A DNA stretch of 51,715 bases from an uncultured Parabacteroides sp. (GTDB taxonomy: Bacteria > Bacteroidota > Bacteroidia > Bacteroidales > Tannerellaceae). Below, one piece after another: positions 32,306 to 41,880 of the stretch (position 1 is its first letter; each line of letters starts with the position of its first letter). The notes under the pieces are model-generated. The model ran no database searches. It was not told the DNA's origin and worked only from the letters and a program-made list of their open reading frames with translations. The position numbers were made by a program, and so were the translations under genes. The DNA is taken from the NCBI GenBank assembly GCA_949295065.1, contig CASFJQ010000015.1, forward strand, positions 1 to 51,715, read 5' to 3'.

Positions 32306-33790
32306 CTACTTTTCTTCCTCCGGAACATACTCATACGCTCCGATAGTCGGACCAGCAACGCTTTCAAGTCTTTTTACGCCCAATCTGTCGATAGGATAGG
32401 AAGCTGATACTGTAGGGTCTGCTTTTCCTACGCCAACTGATGTTTCTTCGGCAATACGGAAATCATATTGATATTTATTATTTTCTCCGCCTTTGAGTTT
32501 ATATATAGGTCTGTTTTCGTCATTAGCAAAAATTGTGGATTTGAAATGTTCATTATTCTCGCCGTTTGTGGTCACAACGCAGTGATTGAACATATAATTG
32601 AATTTGGCAGCTTCATTTACTGACATTGCTATTTCTCCATTCAATTTCTCAGTGCCTGCACCATAACTTCCGTCAATAATACAATTGTCGAAGTTTGCAT
32701 TCAAATCTGCATTTACCGTATTACCGTCTTTGCTGTAATTATTTGCCAGAGCCAGACAAACAGTTGTACGCTGAATAAGAGTGATGAAATTAGCCAATGT
32801 GCAATGAGCAAAATTGTAATCTCCAGAAACAAGTGCTACAACACTGCCTCCGGCATTTGATATTTCAGAATTATATACCACCATTTTGCAATTGATGGCG
32901 CTGAAAGCATTCTCACTCATATTCGTTATTTGAGAATTGCTTACAGTCAGCTTAAGTTTGTCCGGGCTTGATGCTTCGGCTGTTACACCAGTAGTTCCGT
33001 TTCTGATAATCGTATGGCTCAGAGAATTGTTGAAGCTCGTGTTTTTAAGGAAAATACCTCCCCATTGTCCTGGTGTCCTGTCATATGGAAGCATATCGTT
33101 GAGGATAAAATCCAGGCGGTCGCCTCGGATTGTGACAGGATTCTCCATAGTTCCGCAAGATGTCAATGTTCCGTATGAGATGATGTTAGCTTTGTCGTGC
33201 ATATACATTGAAACACCTTTCTCGAATTGGAGAGTGGTACCTTCGTTGACAACAATACTGTCATATACCAGATAAGGTTTGTCTGCCTTGAAAACAGTGT
33301 CTTTGTTTATATGTACTCCACCTTTCAGCAGGTGAACATCCTGTCCGAACGCTTCAAGGTTTACAACTTGTTTTATGCCATTTGTGACAAATACCACAGA
33401 ATCCTGCACAAGCATTGGCTGATTTTCTCCGTTTGGATTAACCGTAACTTCAACGAGAACAAACAAGCTGTCTTCTTCAAGTATAGGAATGTTATTGAAG
33501 TAGTCACCTTTTCTTCCATCTACATTAATCCTGAATCCTGTAGTTTCAGCTCCGGCAAGCATAATTGTTTCTATATTCAATGGCTCTTTGTTTTTATTGT
33601 AAATCATAAACTGTTTGGTTGCAGAGCCAACAGTGGTGAACACTGTATCGAAAGACAAAGTATCAGTAGAGAATGACAAACGATGGTTAGGATTGGTTGA
33701 GAAGTTGTCATCCAATCTGTTGCAAGCTGAAAATATTGCTGAACAAATAATCAGTGCAATTAGTATCAATGAAGATATTATACGTTTCAT
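32306..33790 (-). CDS. Surface lipoprotein with parallel beta-helix repeats
   Basis: The 494-residue protein has a lipobox IFSAC|N. It carries a pre-helix domain (FSTDTLSFDTVFTTVGSATKQFMIYNKNKEPLNIETIML, resembling an Ig-like choice-of-anchor module) and a right-handed beta-helix of short repeats (TVSNSQITNMSENAFSAINCKMVVYNSEISNAGGS). The end YPIDRLGVKR...AGPTIGAYEY is typical of choice-of-anchor Q proteins. It is likely a surface glycan-binding or polysaccharide-lyase-like protein without visible catalytic residues. It is the first gene of the operon with the EEP protein. The start at MKRIISSLIL gives a proper lipoprotein signal. Confidence 0.85.
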   Translation of the reverse strand: MKRIISSLILIALIICSAIFSACNRLDDNFSTNPNHRLSFSTDTLSFDTVFTTVGSATKQFMIYNKNKEPLNIETIMLAGAETTGFRINVDGRKGDYFNNIPILEEDSLFVLVEVTVNPNGENQPMLVQDSVVFVTNGIKQVVNLEAFGQDVHLLKGGVHINKDTVFKADKPYLVYDSIVVNEGTTLQFEKGVSMYMHDKANIISYGTLTSCGTMENPVTIRGDRLDFILNDMLPYDRTPGQWGGIFLKNTSFNNSLSHTIIRNGTTGVTAEASSPDKLKLTVSNSQITNMSENAFSAINCKMVVYNSEISNAGGSVVALVSGDYNFAHCTLANFITLIQRTTVCLALANNYSKDGNTVNADLNANFDNCIIDGSYGAGTEKLNGEIAMSVNEAAKFNYMFNHCVVTTNGENNEHFKSTIFANDENRPIYKLKGGENNKYQYDFRIAEETSVGVGKADPTVSASYPIDRLGVKRLESVAGPTIGAYEYVPEEEK

Positions 33791-33836
33791 ACAACTTGTA
33801 AATTGAAAAATATCTTTTGTTTTGGTTTTATTAATA

Positions 33837-33868
33837 CAAAAATACAAAACAAAAGTTTTTTATACAAA
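33837..33868 (-). promoter_or_regulatory. Promoter of the beta-helix lipoprotein/EEP operon
   Basis: Minus-strand TTTG (33865-33868), 20 nt, then TATTTTTG (33837-33844): exact consensus. Confidence 0.68.
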
Positions 33869-33871
33869 TTT

Positions 33872-33930
33872 AAAGGGAATAAAGTTAAGAAAATCTTACA
33901 ATTTATGATTTCACCAACTTTACTCCCTTT
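33872..33930 (-). terminator. Terminator hairpin of pepD
   Basis: The 15-nt arms (33872-33886 and 33916-33930) pair at 14 of 15 positions. They are followed on the minus strand by a T-poor tail that runs into the next promoter. Confidence 0.6.
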
Positions 33931-33953
33931 ATTATAACGTATGTATCCTCAAA

Positions 33954-35411
33954 TTATTTTGCAGGAATGTTTTTTAACAGTTCCAAAAGATGGCTCCACC
34001 ACAAACCAACAGTTGAGATTTCAATTCTTTCGTTAGGAGAGTGGACATCACGCAATGTAGGACCGAATGAAATCATATCCAGGTGAGGATATTTTTCAAG
34101 GAACAGCCCGCATTCCAAACCTGCGTGGATAGCCATAATTTCAGCATCTTTGTTGAACAGTTTTCTGTATGTTTCCTGTGCAACCTTAAGGATGCTTGAG
34201 TTTGGATTAGGAGCCCAGCCCGGATAACCGTCGCCATGAGAAACTTCAGCACCAGCCAACAGGAATGTGCTTGCAACCTGATTTGCAACAGCAATCTTGC
34301 ATGATTCGATAGAACTTCTCTGGCTTGTTCCAACAACAATTGTATTGTTTTCTTTCATCTTTACGGATGCAAGGTTTGTTGAAGTTTCAACCAAGCCTTC
34401 GATGTCGTGACTCATACCGATAACACCGTGAGGACAAGCATGCATAGCATAGATAACCTTAGTTGCAGTTTCGTTGTCGATGATGAATGAAGGTTTGTCT
34501 TCCGATTCCATAGTCAGACGAACATTCTTATCAACGTGTTTCAATTCATTTTCAATATCAGCGGCAAAATGGTTAAGCAAAATGCGAACAGGTTCTTTGT
34601 CTGCCGGTTTTACACCGATAACTGCATGAGCTTCACGTGCGATAGCATTTCTCAAGTTACCGCCGTCGATTGATGCAAGAACAAATTCAGACTGCTTTTT
34701 AAGCAGATAAAGGAAGCGGACAAGAATCTTGTTTGCATTTCCAAGTCCTTTATGGATTTCACCACCAGAGTGGCCACCATTAAGACCTTTCACATCGATT
34801 CTGAAATACTGATAGTCAGCAGGAGCTTCCTCAGCATTGTAATGGAAAACAGCCTGTGTGTCTTTTCCTCCGGCACAGCCCATGAAAATCTGACCTTCGT
34901 CCTCGCTGTCGAGGTTCAGAAGAATTCCGCCAGTCATAAATCCTGCCTGCAAAGCTTTAGCACCTGTCAGTCCTGTTTCTTCATCTACGGTGAACAAACA
35001 TTCAATCGGACCATGCTCAATATCATTTGAAGCTAGCAAAGCAAGTTCAGCAGCCATACCAATACCGTTGTCTGCACCGAGAGTAGTACCTTTTGCGCAC
35101 AACCAGTCGCCGTCAACAACAGTTTCAATTGGGTCATTTTCAAAATCATGTACAGTGTCATTATTCTTTTCGCACACCATATCCATGTGTGACTGAAGAA
35201 TAACTGTAGGCAGATTTTCCAAACCTTTAGTTGCAGGCTTACTCATTAAGATATTTCCTGCTTCGTCCTTTTTAATATCTACATTATATTTTTTAGCGAA
35301 AGATTCCAAGTACGCTATAATTTTTCCCTCTTTCTTTGATGGGCGAGGAACTTGAGTGATTTCATGGAAAAACTTCCAAACGATTTCCGGTTTTAATTCT
35401 GTAATGTTCAT
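33954..35411 (-). CDS. pepD: Aminoacyl-histidine dipeptidase (M20 family)
   Basis: The 485-residue cytosolic di-zinc peptidase cleaves Xaa-His and other dipeptides. M20 motifs are present: LQSHMDMVCEK (His ligand and Asp), KGTTLGADNGIGMA (bridging Asp), FTVDEETGLTGA (the Glu pair), and HAGLECGLFLEKYPHLDMISFGP near the C-terminus. The length matches the PepD branch with its inserted lid domain. Monocistronic: its transcript probably begins within the repeat at 35545, giving a leader of about 125 nt, and ends at the hairpin at 33872-33930. Confidence 0.95.
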   Translation of the reverse strand: MNITELKPEIVWKFFHEITQVPRPSKKEGKIIAYLESFAKKYNVDIKKDEAGNILMSKPATKGLENLPTVILQSHMDMVCEKNNDTVHDFENDPIETVVDGDWLCAKGTTLGADNGIGMAAELALLASNDIEHGPIECLFTVDEETGLTGAKALQAGFMTGGILLNLDSEDEGQIFMGCAGGKDTQAVFHYNAEEAPADYQYFRIDVKGLNGGHSGGEIHKGLGNANKILVRFLYLLKKQSEFVLASIDGGNLRNAIAREAHAVIGVKPADKEPVRILLNHFAADIENELKHVDKNVRLTMESEDKPSFIIDNETATKVIYAMHACPHGVIGMSHDIEGLVETSTNLASVKMKENNTIVVGTSQRSSIESCKIAVANQVASTFLLAGAEVSHGDGYPGWAPNPNSSILKVAQETYRKLFNKDAEIMAIHAGLECGLFLEKYPHLDMISFGPTLRDVHSPNERIEISTVGLWWSHLLELLKNIPAK

Positions 35412-35543
35412 ATCATTTTTAGTGTTAAAATATGATTATAATAAGTGTCAATAAAGAGCAAAAAATAGAATTCTAGCAAAAAAAGTAGAATTATACGTGT
35501 AAAATCTACTTTGTAATCACTTAAACTCTTATATTTGCGTCCA

Positions 35544-35574
35544 CAAATATAGTGAAAGGCGAGTGCAGAGCAAA
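35544..35574 (-). promoter_or_regulatory. Promoter of pepD inside the repeat element
   Basis: Minus-strand TTTG (35571-35574), 19 nt, then TATATTTG (35544-35551): exact consensus. Both boxes are part of repeat copy 1. A divergent plus-strand TATATTTG lies at 35530-35537. Confidence 0.66.
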
Positions 35575-35696
35575 ATAAAAAACTTGTTTTTGATTTTGAT
35601 ATGCCAAGCCGCATCCTATATTATCTAAATATAGCGAAAGGCGAGTGCTGTTTCAAAATAAAACTTGTTTTTGATTTTGATATGCCGAGCCGCATA
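35545..35696. repeat. Two tandem copies of a promoter-bearing dispersed repeat
   Basis: Copy 1 (about 35545-35615) and copy 2 (about 35627-35696) share the order AAATATAG, GAAAGGCGAGTGC, CAAAATAAA, ACTTGTTTTTGATTTTGATA, TGCC, AGCCGCAT with a period of 82 bp. Copy 2 has point differences and a small gap. On the minus strand each copy contains a -33/-7 pair, exact in copy 1 and decayed (TATATTTA, 35626-35633) in copy 2. Similar sequences occur in front of many Bacteroides genes, as far as I recall. Confidence 0.8.
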
Positions 35697-35708
35697 AATA
35701 ATATAGTA

Positions 35709-35927
35709 ATGTTGAAAGTATTATTCATAACAGTCATAATAATTCTTATATGTGTTGTTCTTTTATCTGTTAAAGTTATATTCAAAAAGAACGGGAGATT
35801 TCCAAACACTCATATTGAAGGTAACAAAGAACTAGCTAAAAAAGGAATTTACTGTGCTAAAACAGAAGACCGTCTCCAGCGCAAACAACAGAATTTGATT
35901 GACAGGCTGAATGAGCAATTAAAATAA
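35709..35927 (+). CDS. Conserved small membrane protein
   Basis: The 72-residue protein has one N-terminal membrane helix (LKVLFITVIIILICVVLLSVKVIF) and a cytoplasmic tail KKNGRFPNTHIEGNKELAKKGIYCAKTEDRLQRKQQNLIDRL. I recognise the tail pattern (FPNTHIxGNxxLxxxGIYCAxTxDR) as a conserved Bacteroidales hypothetical, without known function. The start is ATG 35709; earlier in-frame codons are repeat sequence. The OmpH-like gene follows after 27 nt, so the pair probably forms an operon and may share an envelope role. Confidence 0.78.
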   Translation: MLKVLFITVIIILICVVLLSVKVIFKKNGRFPNTHIEGNKELAKKGIYCAKTEDRLQRKQQNLIDRLNEQLK

Positions 35928-35954
35928 AAAAAGAAAAATAATAATAAACACTTT

Positions 35955-36560
35955 ATGAAGAACATTAACTACGTCGTTAACGGAGTGCTGGCTATTGCAG
36001 TTATCATTCTGTTCGTTATGCAATTCTCAGGTAAGAATGAGACAAAGACCGTAAAGAGCATTTCTTCAGGAGAGGCACCTGGCGGGATTATGCCTGTTGC
36101 ATATGTAAATGTGGATTCGCTGCTTGAGAATTACAATTATGCAAAAGATTTGAATGAAATTATTTTAAAGAAATCTGAGAATTCCCGTGCAAGCGTAAAT
36201 CAGAAAGCAAACAGTTTGCGTACAGAAATGCAGGAATTTCAGAGAAAAATAGAAAATAATGCTTTCCTGACTCGTGAAAGAGCAGAACAGGAACAGCAGC
36301 GTCTGTTGCAGAAACAGCAGGAATTGCAGGAGCTTGATGCACGTTTGTCTCAGGAATTGCTTGCAGAACAGCAGAAGTTAAACGAACAGCTTCGTGATAC
36401 AGTTGTTGCCCAGTTGAAAGTCTATAACAAGAATAAGGGTTTCCATATTATATATAGTAATACTATGGGTGATAACATCCTTTATGCACAAGACGGATAT
36501 GATATTACAGCTGAATTGTTGGAATATTTGAATAAGAACTATTCTAATGTTTCAAAGTAA
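35955..36560 (+). CDS. OmpH/Skp family periplasmic chaperone-like protein, membrane anchored
   Basis: The 201-residue protein has an N-terminal membrane helix (about residues 7-24) with no clear cleavage site. The Skp-like beginning PVAYVNVDSLLENYNYAKDLNEII is followed by a long charged coiled coil (about 75-150, rich in Gln, Glu and Leu), and the end is FHIIYSNTMGDNILYAQDGYDITAELLEYLN. Skp/OmpH trimers cradle unfolded outer-membrane proteins with coiled-coil tentacles; an anchored form would act at the inner-membrane surface. It is preceded by the small membrane protein and closed by a terminator. Confidence 0.9.
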   Translation: MKNINYVVNGVLAIAVIILFVMQFSGKNETKTVKSISSGEAPGGIMPVAYVNVDSLLENYNYAKDLNEIILKKSENSRASVNQKANSLRTEMQEFQRKIENNAFLTRERAEQEQQRLLQKQQELQELDARLSQELLAEQQKLNEQLRDTVVAQLKVYNKNKGFHIIYSNTMGDNILYAQDGYDITAELLEYLNKNYSNVSK

Positions 36561-36608
36561 TAAACGTAAACGGATATAGAGTTTTATAATACATTAATAG
36601 TTTAAGTT

Positions 36609-36648
36609 GGGCGTGCCGGAACTCTGTTTTTGGGCATGCCCTTTTTTT
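36609..36648 (+). terminator. Terminator of the OmpH operon
   Basis: GGGCGTGCC (36609-36617) pairs with GGCATGCCC (36633-36641), with one G-T pair, followed by seven T residues. Confidence 0.87.
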
Positions 36649-36708
36649 ATACCTGAAAATAGCTATTAAAAGTGCACTTCTCAGATATATAATACCTTGT
36701 TATGGTTA

Positions 36709-36739
36709 TTGCATACTATTCTTAATGTGGATAATTTTG
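36709..36739 (+). promoter_or_regulatory. Promoter of eno
   Basis: TTG (36709-36711), 20 nt, then TAATTTTG (36732-36739): exact consensus 26 nt before the ATG. Confidence 0.66.
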
Positions 36740-36747
36740 CGATGTAA

Positions 36748-38046
<1,299 letters not shown>

Positions 38047-38097
38047 CTTTACTGTCAGATATATAATAATCGCTAATTTATGTAAGATATGAAAGGG

Positions 38098-38130
38098 AAG
38101 GCTTTTCCGGGAGGAAGAGCCTTTCTTGTA
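38098..38130 (+). terminator. Terminator of eno
   Basis: An 11-bp stem (38098-38108 with 38113-38123) with one G-T pair is followed by a T-rich tail. Confidence 0.78.
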
Positions 38131-38220
38131 TATTTTTATTCTTTAAAATATTCATGAAATTTTTTGTAAACCGTATCCTTAAATGTCATATATCTTACAT
38201 TTACGATAAATATAACTTTA

Positions 38221-38228
38221 TATTTTTG
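38221..38228 (+). promoter_or_regulatory. -7 element of the Nim-like gene
   Basis: TATTTTTG, an exact -7 consensus, ends 28 nt before the start codon. No clear -33 is seen. Confidence 0.45.
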
Positions 38229-38256
38229 CAAAAATAATGTTATATCTACAATTATC

Positions 38257-38772
38257 ATGAGAAAAGCAAGCAGAGAAATGGACAGCACCTGGGCATTGGA
38301 AATAATGCGCAAGGCTCCATATATAACAGTAAGTTTCACCCGTCCGGACGGCAGTGCTTATGGAGTGCCGTTGTCATTGGCAAGTGTGAATGATGAGGTG
38401 TGGTATTTCCATTGTGCATTGGAAGGAGATAAACTTGATGCCATAGCTTCGCATCCGGAGGTTTGCCTTTCGGCAGTTACGAAATGTGCACCTACTATTG
38501 GGCCCAAAGATGGATCTTTCACTATCCAATATCGTTCGGCAATAGCTTTCGGAAAGGCTGAACTTGTAGAGGATGACGAGGAAAAAGTATTGGCATTGCG
38601 GGCTATTTGTGAGCGTTTCTTACCTAATCATATGGATGCTTTTGATGATGCTGTGAGCAGAAGCCTTGCCAGAACTGCGGTCGTCAGGATTACACTGACA
38701 TCTGCTCCAACAGGTAAACGTAAGCAATATGACAAGAATGGAGATGAAATGAAATATGGAAGGATGGAATAG
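38257..38772 (+). CDS. Pyridoxamine 5'-phosphate oxidase superfamily protein, Nim-like
   Basis: The 171-residue split-barrel flavin-binding protein follows the Nim/PNPOx-like pattern: APYITVSFTRPDGSAYGVPLSLASVNDEVWYFHCALEGDKLDAIASHPEVCLSAV, then FTIQYRSAIAFGKAELVEDDEEKVLALRAICERF. Classical NimA-J proteins of this superfamily inactivate 5-nitroimidazoles, but most chromosomal relatives have no proven resistance role, so only superfamily membership is claimed. It may reduce flavin- or quinone-type substrates. Transcription is probably from the -7 at 38221, and it may continue into argD 27 nt downstream. Confidence 0.85.
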   Translation: MRKASREMDSTWALEIMRKAPYITVSFTRPDGSAYGVPLSLASVNDEVWYFHCALEGDKLDAIASHPEVCLSAVTKCAPTIGPKDGSFTIQYRSAIAFGKAELVEDDEEKVLALRAICERFLPNHMDAFDDAVSRSLARTAVVRITLTSAPTGKRKQYDKNGDEMKYGRME

Positions 38773-38799
38773 GTGGGCGAATTATAAAATTTTTTAGAA

Positions 38800-39940
38800 A
38801 TGAATTTGTTTGATGTATATTCTACGTTTCCGATAAATATAGTCAGAGGTGAAGGCTGTTATGTTTATGATGAACAAGGAAACCGGTATTTGGATTTTTA
38901 TGGTGGACATGCCGTGATATCAATCGGGCATTCACATCCGTATTTGGTTAAATCAATGAGCGAGCAATTACAGAATCTTATGTTTTATTCAAATTCTGTA
39001 GTGAACAGACTTCAGGAAAAGCTTGCTTATGAGCTTGGAGAAATATCCGGTTATCAGGACTACAGTGCTTTTTTTGTAAATTCCGGAGCTGAGGCAAATG
39101 AGAATGCTCTTAAATTAGCATCTTTTCATACGGGTAAGAGTAAGGTTATAGCATTTAAGGATTCTTTTCATGGGAGAACTTCTGCTGCTGTTGAGGTTAC
39201 TGATAATCCTGCAATAACGGCTCCAATAAATATAAATCAGAATGTTTATTTTGCTGACATGAATATTGAGGAAGTTGAGAAAAGACTTTCCGAAAGAGAT
39301 GTTTGTGCAGTTATAATAGAAGGAATATCAGGAGTAGGAGGTATTAAAGTGCCCGATAATAATTTCCTGATTGAACTTAGAAAACTTACCGTAAAATACG
39401 GAAGTGTTTTGATATTGGATGAGATACAGTCCGGATATGGTCGTACAGGTAAATTTTTTGCTCATCAATGGGCAGGGGATAAGACCGGATTTGATAACGG
39501 CAGCAAAAGGTATAGCAAATGGATTTCCTTTTTCAGGAGTGTTGATTAGTGGAATGTTTAAAGCAAGAAAAGGAATGCTTGGGACTACATTTGGCGGTAA
39601 TCATCTTGGTTGTGCAGCGGCTTTGGCTGTTTTGCATGTTATGAAGCATGAAAGACTAGTTGAAAATGCAGGAATTGTCGGTTCATATTTATATCAGAAG
39701 CTTTCGGCATTATCCTCTCCGATGATAAAGGAAGTACGTGGTAGAGGTTTGATGATAGGTGTTGAGTTTACTGTTCCGGTATCGACTATACGTGAATCAC
39801 TTCTTTTCACCCATCATATATTTACAGGATATTCGGGGACAAACACATTGAGACTTCTTCCTCCATTATGTATTACCAAAAACGAAGTGGATAGTTTCAT
39901 TAATGCATTGTCTCTTATATTGAACAATATGGGCATTTGA
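38800..39940 (+). pseudogene. argD: Acetylornithine/succinylornithine aminotransferase, broken by a single-base frameshift
   Basis: The first frame (38800-39549) holds INIVRGEGCYVYDEQGNRYLDFYGGHAVISIGHSHP, FFVNSGAEANENALKLA and ILDEIQSGYGRTGKFFAHQWAG, then drifts into nonsense. The second frame (open through about 39479, ending 39940) resumes exactly at IRPDLITAAKGIANGFPFSGVLIS with the PLP-binding Lys and runs to the normal end. The switch is at a G4 run (39475-39478). With three Gs the two frames join into a 379-residue, full-length class III aminotransferase of arginine synthesis. No other arginine gene is nearby. It could be mutation, assembly error or slippage; without repair the product lacks the catalytic Lys. 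Confidence 0.85.
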
Positions 39941-39978
39941 CAATTCTGTATTAATATAATTTATACAGGCAATTTTAT

Positions 39979-40020
39979 CATATTGAGGTTTAACTCAATA
40001 TGATTGTTGTCATATCTTTT
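39979..40020 (+). terminator. Terminator-like hairpin after argD
   Basis: A perfect 10-bp stem (39979-39988 with 39995-40004) has a 6-nt loop, followed by a T-rich stretch. Confidence 0.65.
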
Positions 40021-40309
40021 TATTATTCTTTCTTTCCATATTTTATTGATTTCGGAGGTAGTGATACGTTATGTTATTCTAATAGTTGGATAACTATGTG
40101 TTAGATTCTTGTGGTGGAAGTTCCATTTCAAGTCTTGAAATGCAGCTTTATGAATGGCCGTGGTGTAACAATGTGTTCTGTCAATATTTCGTTTCTGTTA
40201 GCATCTAATTATGAATATATTGTGATATAACTTAGATTTTAATGATAATATAGTTTGCTTTTATGGACGGAGAAAAAATAATAAATTTGGAGAAAAATAC
40301 CATATATAT
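40021..40309. other. Gene-free stretch between argD and the methyltransferase
   Basis: AT-rich, with stop codons in every frame at short spacing. I see no recognisable gene, RNA or clear promoter. Plus-strand TATAGTTTG near 40247 is only a loose promoter match. Confidence 0.4.
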
Positions 40310-41305
40310 ATGAAATGGCTTAAAATTTTTGCCGTATGGTTTTCTATAATACCATTGGCAATACTTAACGGAGGCTTTCGTGAATATATATTGAAAAAAT
40401 GTTTGCCTGAAAATGTAGCGTTGGCATTAAGTGGACTTATTCTTTGTGTGATTATATATATTATTGCAATGCTTTTTTTGCCACGTATAAGAACGCTTTC
40501 AAAAAGGGATTATGTTTTTTCCGGTTTGCTTTGGTCATTTTTGACAATAAGTTTTGAATTTGGTTTAGGCTTGTCTTCCGGAGTTACTTGGAGTGAGCTG
40601 CTACAGGCATATAATCCTATGACTGGAAATTTATGGATTTTAGTATTGCTGGGCACATTCTTTTTTCCTATATTAGTGGGGAAATATTATATAAGAATGA
40701 ATGCTAAAGAGAATTCAAAAAAATCATTTGACAGGCAGGCAGAGGTTTATGATGATAGTAGATATGGGGCACATGCAAGGCTACAGTATAACTCCATATT
40801 GTATAGAATAAGAGAGGTTGCAGCATCTAATTTGTTGGATGTCGGTTGTGGAACAGGAGAGATGTTGAAACTGTTGAATGATATAAATCCTCAAATGGAA
40901 CTTACAGGAATTGATATTTCCGCAAAGATGCTTGAAAAAGCCAAGTTCAAGTTGAATGGAAAAGCTTGCCTTATTTTAGGGGATGCAGAAAAACTTCCAT
41001 TTAAAAATAATTCTTTTGATGTTGTCATATGTAACGATTCATTCCATCATTACCCATCTCCTATAAGTGTTCTGTGTGAATTTTACAGAGTATTAAAACC
41101 AGGTGGTTTTTTATTGATTAGTGACTATTGCATTTGTTTCCCTTTGAGGCAGTTGATGAATATCTTTATTCGGTTCAGCCATGATGGAGATGTACGTATT
41201 TACTCTAAAAAAGAGTTTCTGAAGATGTTGTGTAAAGTGCCTTTTGAAAATGCTAGTTATGAGAAAATTAATGCTACAGGTTGTATAATTACAGCTTATA
41301 AATGA
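40310..41305 (+). CDS. Fusion of a four-helix membrane domain and a class I SAM methyltransferase
   Basis: The 331-residue protein has membrane helices at about residues 5-22, 34-56, 66-86 and 106-124, in a small-membrane-protein pattern (WFSIIPLAILNGGFREYILKK...SFEFGLGLSSG.TWSELLQAYNPMTGNLWILVL). From about residue 140 a soluble methyltransferase follows: SFDRQAEVYDD, motif I LLDVGCGTGEML (175-186), LTGIDISAKMLEKA, GDAEKLPFKNNSFDVVICNDSFHHY, and FYRVLKPGGFLLISDY. The latter resembles UbiE/Methyltransf_11 enzymes. The membrane part would hold the enzyme near a lipid or quinone-like substrate. I have no firm precedent for the fusion. A helical-repeat gene follows 26 nt downstream. Confidence 0.85.
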   Translation: MKWLKIFAVWFSIIPLAILNGGFREYILKKCLPENVALALSGLILCVIIYIIAMLFLPRIRTLSKRDYVFSGLLWSFLTISFEFGLGLSSGVTWSELLQAYNPMTGNLWILVLLGTFFFPILVGKYYIRMNAKENSKKSFDRQAEVYDDSRYGAHARLQYNSILYRIREVAASNLLDVGCGTGEMLKLLNDINPQMELTGIDISAKMLEKAKFKLNGKACLILGDAEKLPFKNNSFDVVICNDSFHHYPSPISVLCEFYRVLKPGGFLLISDYCICFPLRQLMNIFIRFSHDGDVRIYSKKEFLKMLCKVPFENASYEKINATGCIITAYK

Positions 41306-41331
41306 TAAACATTGAATAAATATATGTAATT

Positions 41332-41880
41332 ATGAAATTAGAGTTTCTGTTCGGAACTGATGAAACTACATTTAAAAACAATCTTAAAGGCAGACTTTCC
41401 AAAGCCCAAGTGATGTATTATGCCAAAAGTTTTCATAATGATGAATATAGCATTTCTTCATTGTGTGACTTGATGTTGTCATCTTCTGATGCACGTGTTG
41501 CATATAATGCTGCATGGATATTATATCATTTATCTGTAGAGGACAAGAATATGTATTTGAAGCCTTTTTACGACAGGATTGTTGATATGGGTATTTCTCC
41601 AGATATTAAAATTCGCCGTGGACTTGTCCTTTCTATAATTGTTGATATGGTTACAACTGAAAATTTCCGGACCGACTTATATGACTTTTGTATTGTAAAG
41701 ATGAATGACAGGAAAGAAAGCGACAGCAGCCGCTCCGTAATGATAAAACTGGCGGCAAAAATGTGTCAGTCTTTTCCGGAATTGGCTGCTGAACTGGCTG
41801 TTTGTCTTGAAGCTCTGAGTGAGGAAACCAAGCCAAGTATTGCTACGGCTTGCAGGAATGCTTTGAAAACTATACGGTAA
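41332..41880 (+). CDS. Helical (HEAT-like) repeat protein, unknown function
   Basis: The 182-residue all-helical protein has no signal or membrane helix. Segments such as SISSLCDLMLSSSDARVAYNAAWILYHLS and IRRGLVLSIIVDMV look like degenerate HEAT repeats, which serve protein binding. It follows the methyltransferase by 26 nt and is probably cotranscribed. Its last 11 nt overlap the end of the convergent MutS-like gene (41870-41880). No function can be assigned. Confidence 0.7.
   Translation: MKLEFLFGTDETTFKNNLKGRLSKAQVMYYAKSFHNDEYSISSLCDLMLSSSDARVAYNAAWILYHLSVEDKNMYLKPFYDRIVDMGISPDIKIRRGLVLSIIVDMVTTENFRTDLYDFCIVKMNDRKESDSSRSVMIKLAAKMCQSFPELAAELAVCLEALSEETKPSIATACRNALKTIR

Noticed and set aside
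35601-35708. N-terminal extension of the small membrane protein, starting in the repeat
   Set aside because: The extra residues are translation of the tandem repeat and give the same short phrase twice; the ATG at 35709 begins the conserved helix.
40060-40260. Possible degraded gene between argD and the methyltransferase
   Set aside because: Short translated stretches show no family resemblance and stops are frequent in all frames.
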